This document shows, piece after piece, positions 7,478 through 17,511 of a DNA stretch of 64,000 nucleotides (position 1 is the stretch's first letter; each line of letters begins with the position of its first letter). The notes beneath the pieces were generated by a model. It was not told the DNA's origin. It did no database searches and saw nothing but the letters and a program-made list of their open reading frames with translations. The stretch is from Palsa-504 sp963705835 (GTDB lineage Bacteria; Actinomycetota; Actinomycetes; Streptosporangiales; Streptosporangiaceae), in contig CAVPLC010000046.1 of assembly GCA_963705835.1 (NCBI GenBank), forward strand, positions 26,982-90,981, given 5' to 3'. The position numbers and the translations under genes are program-made.

Positions 7478-10400
7478 TCAGAGTGAGGGCAGAGTGACGG
7501 TGAAGACCGATTGGGACTGCTGGGACGTGATCAGCCCGATACCGGTCACCGCGGTGCGGCCCGGGGCCAGCGCGGTCAGCTGGTAGCTGCCGCCCGCCTG
7601 CGCACCGGTCAGGCCGGTAACCTGTGATGGCGTCCAGACCGTCCCGTTGGCCGAGGTCCAGACCGCGACCTGGCGCTGTCCCGCGGCGCCGAACTGGCCG
7701 GTGGCGGTGAAGCCGCCGGGCCGGCGGTCAGCGCGGTGAACGCGGTGTCCGGCCCGGGCGAGCTGAACGGCACCTGGTGCCAGGTGGTGCCCCCGTCGAC
7801 CGACAGCTCCGCGAACGGCACGTCGCCGGCCGGCATGATCTCCTGGCCCAGGGCCGCGACCCGGTTCCCGCTGATCGCGATCTGCTGCAGCACGGCCGAG
7901 GGCACCCCGGCCGGAAGCGGCAGCACGATCGTGGTCCAGCTGCGGCCGTCGGTGGTGGTCCACACGGCCGGCTTGCCGTTGTGCGATCCGGCCGACACGA
8001 AGCCGTGCGCGTCCGCGGCCACCGCGACCACCTGGCTCGAGCCGCTCGCGTCGTTCACGTCATGCGCGCGCGTCCAGAAGGTCAGGTTCGGCGACCACCA
8101 CACGTCGGCCACGCACGCGCCGCTCGGGGCGACCAGCTTGCCGACGATGACGTACCCGACCGGGCCCGCGGTGGCCGCCAGTGCCTCGACGCCGGCCAGG
8201 TCAGCGGTGATCGAGCCCGGACCCGCGTCGGACCGCCAGTTCGTGCCGTCCGCCGAGGTCAGCACCACCGGGCCGGGCGTCCCGACCGCGAGCCAGCCGG
8301 CCGACCCGTCGGTCACGCCGGTCAGCGCGGTCAGGCCCGGTCCAGCCGAGACCTGGGAGAGGGAGGAGACCAGGGCCCAGGAACCACCCGATGCCTTGCG
8401 CCACACCGCCGGGTAGCCGTCCGCGCTGCCCACCGCGATCTGCTGACCGCCGGCCACGGCCAGGCCGTTGACCGCCAGTTCCGGGACGATGGCGCCGGGG
8501 ATCGAGGCCAGCGGGACCGGCCGTACGTTCCCGGCCGTGTTGGCCTCGAGGAACACCGGCTGCTGGCTGACCTTGCTGCCGTTGGCGGACCCGACCGCGA
8601 CGATCGTGCTGGCCGGGCCGACGGTGGCGCCCACCACCTGTTCGTTCGTCGCGGCGCCGAGCGATCCCGTCGGCTGCCAGGCCGTCCCCGTGCCGGGGGC
8701 GACGTAGGCCACGATCTGCCCGGCCGCGCTGGTCCCGGCGGCGACGAAGCCGTAGTCACTGCCCTTGACCAGGGTCGGGCTCCAGCCGTCCGGCGCGCCG
8801 ATGGTGCCCGAGTACTGCCAGTCGCGTCCGTTCGGAGAAAAATATGAAATTCCGATGTCGGTGCCGCTCGCCGAACGGCCGGGCCTGACCGCGATCAGCC
8901 CGGATGCGTCGGACCCGAGGCCGGCGATGGAGTTCCCGGCGCCGTGGTCGGCCGGGATCGTCACCCGGGTCCACGCCGAGCCGCCGTTCGTGCTCAGCCA
9001 CACCGCCGAGTACGTGGTGCCGTTCCCGGCCACCGTGCCGCCGATCAGCGTGTCGGTGCCCCGGAAGGTGGCGAAGTAAATGCTCTGCACGGTCTCGCCG
9101 GGCCCCGCGAGCCCGAGCTGCGCGGCGGTCATCCGCTGCCAGGTGAGCCCGTCGCGGGAGGTCCAGACCACCGCCTGGGTGCCGCCGCCGGGGGCCGTGC
9201 CCTGGCCCGCGGCCAGGAAGCCCTGGGCCGTCCTGGTCAGCACCCATATCCCGTCGTGAGCCAGCTGCGGGGTGACGCCGTGGGTGGCCGCCAGCGTCCA
9301 GGTCAGGCCGTCCGGGCTGGTCCACAGGGCCTGCGGGCCCTCGGCCAGCCAGCCGCCTGGGCCGCCGGCCACCCGCTCCGCCGTGTATCCAAGCGGCGGC
9401 TGGCCGCCGCCCGGCGTGCGGACCGGGGCCAGCCGCCAGCTGGCGCCGCCGTTGGCGGACACGAAGAACTGCTGCCGGGTGACGCCGTCGCTGGTCTGCG
9501 AGCCGATGGTCACGATCGTGTTGCCCGAGGCGACGATGCGGCCGATGGTCTGGAACACGCCGCGGGACTGCTGCCCGGGATACATGCCGATGGTGAGCGG
9601 CGACTGCGCGCCGGCGCCGCGGTTCTGCTGATGGCTGCCCTGCTGGTTCGCCGTGAGCTGGCCGAACTTCGGGCCGTGACCGGTCAGCATGGCGAGCGCG
9701 AGGACGGCCACCGCGACGAGCACGACCACCGGGACCGCGATGGTCGCGGTGCGCCTGGCGCCACGGCTGCGGCGGGGGTTCGGGCGGCGGCGGCCGGGGC
9801 GTTCTGGGTCCAGGAGCAAGGTGTCACGTCCGGTGACCCGGCCGGGGGGCGCGAACGGAGGGATCTCGTCGTAGGCACGGTTCCACAGCGGGGCCGGGTG
9901 GCCGGCGGGACGCCAGGAGTCCTCGTCGGGTTCGACGTCCAGGTCTAGGTCGGGGTCGAAGTCGGGGTCCGGGTCTGGGCCCGTCCCGGGGTCTAGGTCC
10001 GGCTCGGCGTACACCGGGGCGCTGAGCGGGACCTGCAGCGGGCCGGTCCAGGCGTCACGGGGTGCGGTCCAGGCGTCGCCGGACGCGGTCCAGGAGTCAC
10101 GGGGCGCGGTCCAGGCTTCACGGGGCGCGGCCCAGGCGTCAGCGGGCGCGGTCCAGGCGTCAGCGGGCGGCTCCAGCGGGAGGGATCCCGGCCTGACGGG
10201 CTGCCTTTGCTGCTCCCATTGCTCTTCCCATTGCTGCTCCCTTTGCCGGGGGCGCAGCGGGGGCGCGGGCTGTGGGGGCGCGGGCCGGGGCGGCGGAACG
10301 GGGTACGGCGAGCGGGCAGGCTGCGGCGGGTAGCGGGGCGGGGCGGGCTGGCGTTGCGAAGCGGGCTGGTGCGTGCCCTGCGGTGCGCCGGCGCCCTGCG

Positions 10401-11368
10401 GTGGGCGGACGCTCGGGGCGGGGCGGGGCTGCCACGGGATGTCGGAGTCGCGCCACAGGCGGTTCGAGGCCTGCCACGGGGACACGTCGACCGGCGCGCG
10501 CCGGGAACCAGGGCCCGGACGCGCGGGCTGGAAGCCTGGGCCGCCCGCCCGGCCGCGCAGCGCGCGGGTCGCGCCGACCACTGGCTCGGCGGGAAGGGCG
10601 CCAGGCCGGGGATCGGCGGGGCGGGGACCGGCGTGGGGCGCTGCGCGGTTCCCGTTGCCGTTGCTCGGTGTGATGGTGCCGCGTTCGGCCGGCGGCGGAG
10701 GCGATCCGGGCGTCGCAGGCGTCCCGGGCGTCGCAGGCGTCCCGGGCCAGAACGCGCCTGGTTGCCGACGCGGCAGGGGCGCGTCTGCGACCTCGTCGTC
10801 CTGGGCGGGTCCGGAGGCGTCGGGCCGGGGCTGGACAGGCGGGCGTTGCTCGGGCGGGGGCTGAGGGTGGGTGGCGGGGCCTGGGACGCGGGCTCGGCGG
10901 GTTGCTCCGTGAGCGGCGCGGCCAGCTCGGAGTCGTCGTGGTCCGGGGACTGGCCGGGCTCCAGCGCGGAGGCGGCGAACCACTCGCCGGTGAGGCTGCC
11001 GTCGCCGTCGTCGCTTCCGGGGGCTGGTGGCCGAGCCGGTGGCGGGGTCGGCCACGGCGACCTGCGCGGAGGCCTCGGCGGGCCGCCGTTACCCGGCGTG
11101 CGCAGGAACCATCCCGCGGGGGCGCTACGCCGGGCCATACGTCCTCTTCGGCCGGGGGTTCCTCATCGGAGGGCCCGGCGGGGGCGCTCGCCTGGGCCTG
11201 GGCTGACCCGGCGGAACGATCGGGAGCGATCAGGCCCTGGGGAACGGACCACGGTGGCACGATCCGGTCCGGCCAGGGCCGTTCGGAGTCGCCCGCAAGC
11301 TGCGGCTCTTCAGCGGCCACGGGGTCCTGGTAACGATTCTCACTCGTTCGATCGCTCTGAGTATCCAT
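7478..11368 (-). pseudogene. Large membrane-anchored Asp-box (beta-propeller-like) surface protein, frameshifted
   Basis: The gene is split over three frames. The N-terminal part (MDTQSDRTSENRYQDP onward) is cytoplasmic, very Pro/Arg-rich and low in complexity. It shifts frame near 11130 and again near 10860. The middle frame contains a heptad-like repeat (DAWTAPR variants, about 10035-10175), an Asp/Pro run, and a transmembrane helix (TIAVPVVVLVAVAVLALAML). Outside are repeated Asp-box motifs such as SANGGASWR, SRDGLTWQ and STNGGSAWTR, typical of sialidase-like propellers. Near 7712 a further one-base shift separates the last about 75 residues (FTATGQFGAAG to FTVTLPSL) from the rest. Family-like sequence on both sides of each shift suggests assembly indels or recent decay. 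An adhesive or glycan-binding role is possible. Confidence 0.65.
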
Positions 11369-11648
11369 CGTAGGCCCCAGTTCAGCCATGTCTCGGGCGA
11401 GATGTCATAGTCCTCGCCGATCTCTACTACTTCGTACGGGTCATCCCGGGTTCGATGTTACCCATTGAGAGCGAGAGTGTACAGAGGGCTATTTTTTGGA
11501 TCTGCCGGGATCATTGCCGCGCCCGGGCCTAGTGCATCAACCCGGCGTAATAGGACACCGCCTACGACACTGGGAATGAAAACTATTCCGCCCCGACCAG
11601 CTCATGCCCTGGCCGCCGGGCCGAGGTGGCGCAGCTGTCGCTGGGACG
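11369..11648. other. Intergenic region
   Basis: No gene is supported here. It separates the start of the Asp-box protein from the stop of the next minus-strand gene. A GGGAATGAAAACTATTCC stretch at about 11569-11586 resembles the Zur/Fur-like site at 43846-43862 on its left side but lacks the right TCAT arm. Confidence 0.4.
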
Positions 11649-12977
11649 CTACGAGTCAAGCAGCCCGAGCGGGCTCGGCGCGGTAAATTCGACCCGGAGC
11701 ACCTTCTGGCCGCTCGGGAGTACCACGGTCTCGGTGCTCGCGGGACGGAGCTGCGCGCTTTCCGTGCCGAGCTCAACAATCATTGAGCGCACGTATGCGG
11801 AGCCGCCCGGGCGGGCAGCTTGATCATTCTCTGCCAGATCCGCATAACGGAACGGGATGTATGGGTCCTCGCCCGGGGCGACGTTCCCGAAGTCCAAGAT
11901 GTCGATGGGCTGATCTGCGGCCAAGTCTGCGATCGTCAGCAGGAGCCGCGAGTCGACCTGGCCGGCCGTCAGCTGATTCCTGGCCGTAGCGGAGACCGCA
12001 ACGTCCGGCACCTCGAGCAACGCGGCTGCGGATGTCTTGCGGGCCATCAGGTCCGTGCTGGCTGCCGCCTGGTACGCGGCGGCTCCTTGGGGCGCCATCA
12101 CGCGGACGGTGATCTCCGCGTTCCCGGAGCCGAAGCTCGCGAGCACCGCCGGCGACCACGCGGCGCTGAGGCTGAAGCCGAATAGGGAACGAACGACTGC
12201 CGTCACGACCACTACGGCAGACGTCACGGGATAAGGCGCCGTCGGCCCGAGTACGAGCAGATTGCGAGAAGGAAACCCGTCCGCTGCGAGGGCGGTGCAC
12301 ATCTGCTGGTCACAAGACACGATGGCGCTATGGCTGACCTGCCGGGCGATCCAGCTTGCCGCCTGATCGCGCGATTCCAGCTCCAGACGCTGCAGGGCGG
12401 CTTCAGACTCGCGGCTACTGACCGACGAGGTCACGATGTACCCAACCACCGCGACTCCCAGCAACGCGGCGGCGATGACCGCCGAGACGGCCAGGCGAAC
12501 CGTGACAAAGCGCCTGCGACCCGACCGCTTCCACAGGCTCCCCTGCGGTCGTGCCGACCGGGCCTGCACCGCGATGGCTGGCTTGTGGTCGGGTGGCACG
12601 CCGACGGCAGGCTGGGGCTTGGCGACCGGCTCGGGCTTGACGACCGGCTCGGGCTTGGCGGACTTGACGGAACGCTCGAGCTCAGGCTCGGCGGAACGCG
12701 CGGGCTTGATGGCGCGCTTCCGTTGGCCGTTGACCCCGTTGTCAGGTGGACTCAGTACCCTGCTGGCCGCGGGCCCCGATGCGGTCTCGCGCGGCGGCGG
12801 CACCGTCGTGTGCTCCTCGCCTTGTATTACCGCCCCCGCACGCTCGGCGTTCACCGCCGTCTGCATGCGCTGCCGCAATTCCTCCGATACCACACGTGGC
12901 GCTGACGAAGCGGGCCCGGCGCGGGCCACACCCCGCACACGCAGAGGCAGCTCCTGGCTGCGGTCCTCGTCTCCCAT
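11649..12977 (-). CDS. Membrane-anchored protein of unknown function, paralogue B
   Basis: This 442-aa protein is the paralogue of 2215-3516. It has an N-terminal MGDEDRSQELPLRVRG, a Pro/Lys/Glu-rich cytoplasmic stretch, one transmembrane helix (AVIAAALLGVAVVGYIV) and a roughly 260-residue outer domain with VSCDQQMC, YPVTSAVVVV, FGSGNAEITVRVM, QVDSRLLLTI and the ending FTAPSPLGLL. ATG 12977 follows AGGGGGTGACGAC. Upstream DNA is shared with paralogue A. It is divergent from the first glycan module. No enzymatic motif is seen; the conserved outer domain and duplicated promoter suggest two variants serving different surface loci. Confidence 0.75.
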   Translation of the reverse strand: MGDEDRSQELPLRVRGVARAGPASSAPRVVSEELRQRMQTAVNAERAGAVIQGEEHTTVPPPRETASGPAASRVLSPPDNGVNGQRKRAIKPARSAEPELERSVKSAKPEPVVKPEPVAKPQPAVGVPPDHKPAIAVQARSARPQGSLWKRSGRRRFVTVRLAVSAVIAAALLGVAVVGYIVTSSVSSRESEAALQRLELESRDQAASWIARQVSHSAIVSCDQQMCTALAADGFPSRNLLVLGPTAPYPVTSAVVVVTAVVRSLFGFSLSAAWSPAVLASFGSGNAEITVRVMAPQGAAAYQAAASTDLMARKTSAAALLEVPDVAVSATARNQLTAGQVDSRLLLTIADLAADQPIDILDFGNVAPGEDPYIPFRYADLAENDQAARPGGSAYVRSMIVELGTESAQLRPASTETVVLPSGQKVLRVEFTAPSPLGLLDS

Positions 12978-13334
12978 GTCGTCACCCCCTGAACGATGCG
13001 CATGCGAGACGATGCGAACCGCACCCTACAGCGCAGCACAGCTTCGACAACTATTTCAAGCGGGAATACGAATTGTGATCGTAAGTATGCAGATTTCGCC
13101 CGAGGACCCGGCGGCCGCGCGGATACCACGTCCATACGGCACGGCGAGGGAGTATGTCCAATTTTCACTGAAACCCCCTCCTTCGACGCAACGTGACGTT
13201 ACCGTCTGGTTTGCGGTGTGCCTATCCCCGCGGGAACGTCGCGTTAAGTCGCATCGCCACCACAGCATGCGAGGAACCTGGGGGGTTCATGAAGGCGCCC
13301 CTAGTACATCTCTGATTACAGGCAGGTGCCACCT
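12978..13334. promoter_or_regulatory. Divergent promoter and leader of the first glycan module
   Basis: The left part (13008-13100) repeats the leader of paralogue A at 3550-3645. The right part contains a weak copy of the motif found at 17687, 22292 and 42253 (TACCGTCTGGTTTGCGGTGT near 13200). A leader at 13295-13346 is repeated at 22388-22442. No gene is seen. Confidence 0.5.
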
Positions 13335-14978
13335 ATGGACCACGGCCCCGTGACTCAGCAGCCAGTAGAGCGCCCCACCTCAGCCACGGCAACAGCGGAA
13401 GGGGCGGGTGCCTCGCACCGGGCACCATGGACGGCAACGCCACGGACGGCAAGGCTGCGTATCCCCACCGGCTGGCCGCTACTGACCGTGCTTGCCGTCC
13501 AGACGGTTCTTTCGCTCCGGCTCGTCGGGGCCGACACGGCGTTCGAGGACGAGGCCACGTACTTGTGGGCCGGGCACCTGGAATGGGCGCACGTGCTGCA
13601 CGGCACTCCGCTGCCGCAGTTCCCGTCCTACTTCTCCGGGGCACCGGTCATTTACCCGCCGATCGGTGCGCTGGCCGACAGCGTCGGCGGCCTGACCGCG
13701 GCCCGGATCCTGTCCCTGGCCTTCATGCTGGGGGCAACCGTCGCGCTATGGGCCACCGCTGGGCGGCTGTTCGGGCGCCGGACCGCTTTCTTCGCCGCCG
13801 CGCTGTTCGCCGTCAGCGGCCCGACGCTACATCTGGGAGCGTTCGCCACCTACGACGCCATGTCGGTGTTCCTGGTCACGCTCGCAGCCTGGCTCGTTGT
13901 TCGCCCAGGCGAGCAGCGGGACGCAACCGTCTGGATGATCGCGGCTGGAGTCGCGCTGGCGCTGGCCGACGCCACTGCGTATACGTATGCCTTGTTCGAC
14001 CTCGTCGTGCTGCTGCTCGCCCTGGTTACTGCGTTCCCGAAGCCGGGCGGCAGGTTCGCTGCCATGCGCCCACTGACTATCCTGGCCGTCGGGGGTGTGC
14101 TCGTCCTGGCGGCACTGCTGCTGGGCGGAAGCCGTTACTACCACGGGATCGAGCGGACAACGATATTCCGGACCGCCGGTTCGGACTCCCCGTTCACGGT
14201 CCTGGCCCAATCCTGGTCGTGGACCGGCGTCATCGTCATTACGGCCGTCTGCGGCGCCGTCTACGGCTGGGTCAGCCGGCCAGGACGCGCGCAGACCTGG
14301 CTGCTGACACTCCTGGCCGGTGCCGCCTTGCTCCTGCCGGCCGAGCAAGCGAGCCTGCGCACCACGGCCTCGCTGAACAAGCACGTGGATCTGGGCATCT
14401 GGTTCGCCGCCATCGCCGCGGGCTACGCGGTCGACAAGCTCATCGCGGCGGCACCCGCGGGGAACATGCGCGCCGTCACCCGGGGCGCCTGCGTGATCGC
14501 GCTTTGCTTCCCCGTCGTGCTCGGGGCAAGCCAGTCGCGGGCGTTCTCGACCAGCTGGCCTAACTCGACCGCTTTCACCGTGATACTCAGCCCGCTGGTG
14601 GATCACAGTACCGGGCGCCTGCTGGTCGAGGACCCGTCTCTCGCCGAGTACTACCTGCCTGCCGGGAGTCACTGGATGCGATGGTCCAGCACGCGGAACA
14701 TCGTCCTGCCAACGGGGGCTCCCACCGGCGGCCCGAGCGATGCGGCAGGGATCGTCGGGGCCGGCAACGCGGGCACCTTCGCCATGTACATCCAGGAGGG
14801 CTATTTCTCTCTCGTCGCGCTGAACTTCGCCGACACGACGTCTCTGGACCAGAAGATCGCCGCCGACCTCAATCGCAACCCTCACTACCACAAAATCCAG
14901 GTTGTACCCTACGGCCCTGGCCCGGCCGGCCCGGCAGTGGGTGAATACGTGATCTGGCAATATGAGACGCAGCCGTGA
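13335..14978 (+). CDS. GT39/PMT-like polyprenyl-phosphate-sugar glycosyltransferase, module 1
   Basis: This protein of about 547 aa has 10 or more hydrophobic helices and the GT-C fold signature: an acidic first outer loop (ADTAFEDEATYLWAGHLEWA) where catalytic acids sit in PMT_2/ArnT-type enzymes. A short loop DAMSVFL and a C-terminal outer domain (about 420-547) follow. Such enzymes move a sugar from a polyprenyl-phosphate carrier to an acceptor on the outer face. ATG 13335 is chosen because AGG lies 8 bases upstream; a GTG at 13326 has none. The stop overlaps the GT2 start (GTGA). The paralogue at 17861 has the same neighbours. Confidence 0.82.
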   Translation: MDHGPVTQQPVERPTSATATAEGAGASHRAPWTATPRTARLRIPTGWPLLTVLAVQTVLSLRLVGADTAFEDEATYLWAGHLEWAHVLHGTPLPQFPSYFSGAPVIYPPIGALADSVGGLTAARILSLAFMLGATVALWATAGRLFGRRTAFFAAALFAVSGPTLHLGAFATYDAMSVFLVTLAAWLVVRPGEQRDATVWMIAAGVALALADATAYTYALFDLVVLLLALVTAFPKPGGRFAAMRPLTILAVGGVLVLAALLLGGSRYYHGIERTTIFRTAGSDSPFTVLAQSWSWTGVIVITAVCGAVYGWVSRPGRAQTWLLTLLAGAALLLPAEQASLRTTASLNKHVDLGIWFAAIAAGYAVDKLIAAAPAGNMRAVTRGACVIALCFPVVLGASQSRAFSTSWPNSTAFTVILSPLVDHSTGRLLVEDPSLAEYYLPAGSHWMRWSSTRNIVLPTGAPTGGPSDAAGIVGAGNAGTFAMYIQEGYFSLVALNFADTTSLDQKIAADLNRNPHYHKIQVVPYGPGPAGPAVGEYVIWQYETQP

Positions 14979-16555
14979 GCGCACAGCGTGCGGCCTTTGC
15001 TGGAACCACCGCGAGACCGGTCACCGTCGCAGAAAGACGGCACCGGCAGCGTTGCCTGGTGCCCCCGCAGCCCCCGGATGACGACGAGAAATACTGCTAC
15101 GTCCAGCGGAACCTGGTCTACCTGACCACCATCCTCGTCATTGGTTCCGGCTGCCTCATCGTCAGCCAGGTCACGTTCGAGGCCCACAACCCTGCGCTGT
15201 GGCCGTTTATGCTCTTCACCGCCACTTATGTCATCTACCAGGCGATCAGCCTGCCGGTGAACTTTACCGGCCCTGCGTTCGACCTGGCCGCTCACGAGGC
15301 GCGCATCCGGGCGTGGCGCCCGCTCTCGTACCCCAGCGTGGACATCCACCTGCCGATCTGCGGCGAGCCGGTCGAGGTGCTCCACAACACGTGGAAGGCC
15401 GTGGCCGACCTGGTCGCGGGCTACGACGGGGTCGCACGGCCTTACGTCCTCGACGACGGGCCGTCCGACGATGCCCGTTCGCTGGCCGAGTCCCTCGGCT
15501 TCGGCTACATCCGCCGTCCCGATCTGCGCGCCTACAAGAAGAGCGGCAACCTGCGGTACGCCTTCGCGCGGACCAGCGGCGAATACGTGGTCATCCTGGA
15601 CGCCGACTTCGCGCCGCGTCCCGACTTCCTCGCTGAGACGCTCCCGTACCTGGATGACCCGGCGATCGCGATCGTCCAGACGCCCCAGTTCTTCCGCGTA
15701 AGCCCCAGGCAGACGTGGATCGAGAACTCAGCGGGCGCGATCCAGGAGGTGTTCTACAGGTCGATCCAGGTGGCCCGTGACCGGTTCGGCGCGGCGATCT
15801 GCGTCGGGACCTCGGCGGTCTACCGGCGGGCCGCGCTGGAGCCGCAGGGCGGCCCGACGCTGATCCCTTACGCCGAGGACGTGCATACCGGGCTCGACGT
15901 GCGCCGGGCCGGCTGGAAGATGGTCTACCTGCCGGTCGTGCTGTCGACCGGGATCTGCCCCGACAACCTTGACGCCTTCGTGCGCCAGCAGTACCGGTGG
16001 TGCACCGGGAACGCCGGCGTCGTGTTCTCGCGCCGGATGTGGTCGGTGCCGATGTCAATCCCCGCCCGGCTCACGTATATCTCCGGGTTCTTCTACTACG
16101 CCTACACCGCCCTGCTGACCTTCTTCGGACCCATCATCCCCGTCGTGATGCTCGCCTTCCTCCCCGGCCAGGTCCGGCTGCGGAATTTCGTCATCTTGTT
16201 CCCGGCTATGCTCACCGGGTTCGTCCTGTACCCGCTGTGGCACCGGAACGGCTATGGGCCTTCGGTCTGGTCCCTAGGGGTGGCCCGAGGCTGGGCGCAC
16301 GTCTTCGCGATCTGGGACGGTGCACGGGGAAAGACGATGGGCTGGCATCCATCCCGGACACCGGGCAGTTCGCTGCGGCGGTTCCGGCTCGGGGTCGCCT
16401 GGTGGAGCGGCGGCATGGCCCTGCTGTGGCTGGCGCTGGCCATCTGGCGGACGGCGACGCCTGACTCCCTGCGGTTCGCGGTCCTGTTGTTCTTCGGTTT
16501 GCTCAACCTTGCCGTCGTCAGCCGCGTTATCTTCCCCGGAGGGAGGGCAACGTGA
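14975..16555 (+). CDS. Cellulose-synthase-like processive GT2 glycosyltransferase, module 1
   Basis: This 526-aa membrane GT2 has the complete processive set: DDG at 160-162, DAD at 209-211, AEDVHTG with Asp302, and QQYRW at 338-342. Two helices precede the catalytic domain and about four to five follow it, as in BcsA, but there is no PilZ domain, so c-di-GMP control through PilZ is not expected. The family (CesA/BcsA/CslA) polymerises a nucleotide-sugar into a beta-linked glycan and extrudes it. GTG start and stop both overlap neighbours by four bases (GTGA), tying it to the GT39-like enzyme and the GH26-like hydrolase in one operon. The polymer cannot be read from sequence. Confidence 0.9.
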   Translation: MSAQRAAFAGTTARPVTVAERRHRQRCLVPPQPPDDDEKYCYVQRNLVYLTTILVIGSGCLIVSQVTFEAHNPALWPFMLFTATYVIYQAISLPVNFTGPAFDLAAHEARIRAWRPLSYPSVDIHLPICGEPVEVLHNTWKAVADLVAGYDGVARPYVLDDGPSDDARSLAESLGFGYIRRPDLRAYKKSGNLRYAFARTSGEYVVILDADFAPRPDFLAETLPYLDDPAIAIVQTPQFFRVSPRQTWIENSAGAIQEVFYRSIQVARDRFGAAICVGTSAVYRRAALEPQGGPTLIPYAEDVHTGLDVRRAGWKMVYLPVVLSTGICPDNLDAFVRQQYRWCTGNAGVVFSRRMWSVPMSIPARLTYISGFFYYAYTALLTFFGPIIPVVMLAFLPGQVRLRNFVILFPAMLTGFVLYPLWHRNGYGPSVWSLGVARGWAHVFAIWDGARGKTMGWHPSRTPGSSLRRFRLGVAWWSGGMALLWLALAIWRTATPDSLRFAVLLFFGLLNLAVVSRVIFPGGRAT

Positions 16556-17511
16556 GGTCGCGCCTGATCTTGATCCTGGCCATCGCGATTGCGGTGGCAG
16601 CGGTCGCCGACGCGGGCGTCCGCCTCATAGGATCATCCCCATCATCCCGCCCGCCGGTGGCCCACGCCTCCCTGCCAGCCGAGCCGGCTGCCTACCTGGG
16701 CGTCTTTGAGCCAGGGGCGCCGCCCGGCTATGACACGATCGCGGGCTTCGCGAAGGCGGCCGAGAGGAAGCCGGACCTCCTCGGGTATTACACCGGCTGG
16801 CTGCAGCCGTTCGACACCTCATTCGCGCAGATGCTCCGCACGCACGGCATCACCCCATACGTGCAGATTGATCCGACGGACGCCTCGATCACAGCGATCG
16901 CCGCCGGTACCTACGACGACTATCTGCGTTCGTATGCCGACAGCGTCGGCGACTTCGGCCATGCCGTGGTCATCGGCTTCGGGCACGAGATGAACGCCCC
17001 TTGGTACTCGTGGGGCTACGGACACGTGCCGCCGTCGACGTTCGTCGCGGCCTGGCGGCACATCGTGACGCTGTTCCGCGCCGAGGGCGCCGACAACGTC
17101 ACCTGGCTGTGGACGCTGCAATCGGACGAGAAGGGCACTGGGTCGGTCACCTCTTGGTGGCCCGGCGCGCAATACGTCACCTGGGTTGGCATCGACGGCT
17201 ACTACTACGGTCCCTCCGACACCTTCGCCAGCGTGTTCGGCACAACCATCGACCAGGTCCGGGCGTTCACCAACAAGCCAGTGCTGCTGTCGGAGACGGC
17301 CGTCGGACCCGAGGCCGGCCAGTTCGCCAAGATCCAGGACCTGTTTCACGGGATGGCCGCGTACAAGACGCTCGGGCTCGTGTGGTTCGACAAGGACCAG
17401 CACAGCAGTATCGAGCACCAGGACTGGCGGATCGAAGACAACCCGGCGGCCAGGATCTCCTTCCGGCTGGGAGTGCTCAGAGAACTGGCGCCAAACCCTC
17501 CCGCTGGTTAG
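16552..17511 (+). CDS. Membrane-anchored GH26-like glycoside hydrolase, module 1
   Basis: This 319-aa protein has an N-terminal signal anchor (LILILAIAIAVAAVA) and one TIM-barrel-like domain. GFGHEMNAPWYSWGY places the acid/base at Glu146, and PVLLSETAVGPEAG the nucleophile at Glu248. This pair, the roughly 100-residue spacing, and WWPG then VTWVGIDGYYY match GH26 (beta-mannanases, lichenases and related endo-enzymes). GTG 16552 follows GGAGGGAGGGCAAC and overlaps the GT2 stop. By analogy with BcsZ or CslZ it would trim, edit or release the polymer made by the preceding synthase. Its closest relative in the window is the copy at 41220. Confidence 0.8.
   Translation: MRSRLILILAIAIAVAAVADAGVRLIGSSPSSRPPVAHASLPAEPAAYLGVFEPGAPPGYDTIAGFAKAAERKPDLLGYYTGWLQPFDTSFAQMLRTHGITPYVQIDPTDASITAIAAGTYDDYLRSYADSVGDFGHAVVIGFGHEMNAPWYSWGYGHVPPSTFVAAWRHIVTLFRAEGADNVTWLWTLQSDEKGTGSVTSWWPGAQYVTWVGIDGYYYGPSDTFASVFGTTIDQVRAFTNKPVLLSETAVGPEAGQFAKIQDLFHGMAAYKTLGLVWFDKDQHSSIEHQDWRIEDNPAARISFRLGVLRELAPNPPAG

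Noticed and set aside
10035..10175. Regular short repeats that could suggest a CRISPR array
   Set aside because: The units are 21 bases, contiguous, in coding frame and encode DAWTAPR-type heptads; there are no spacers and no cas genes.
10207..11373. Long plus-strand open frames opposite the N-terminal part of the Asp-box protein
   Set aside because: Low-complexity, Gly/Arg-rich antisense of a Pro-rich coding region, with no ribosome-binding site or domain.
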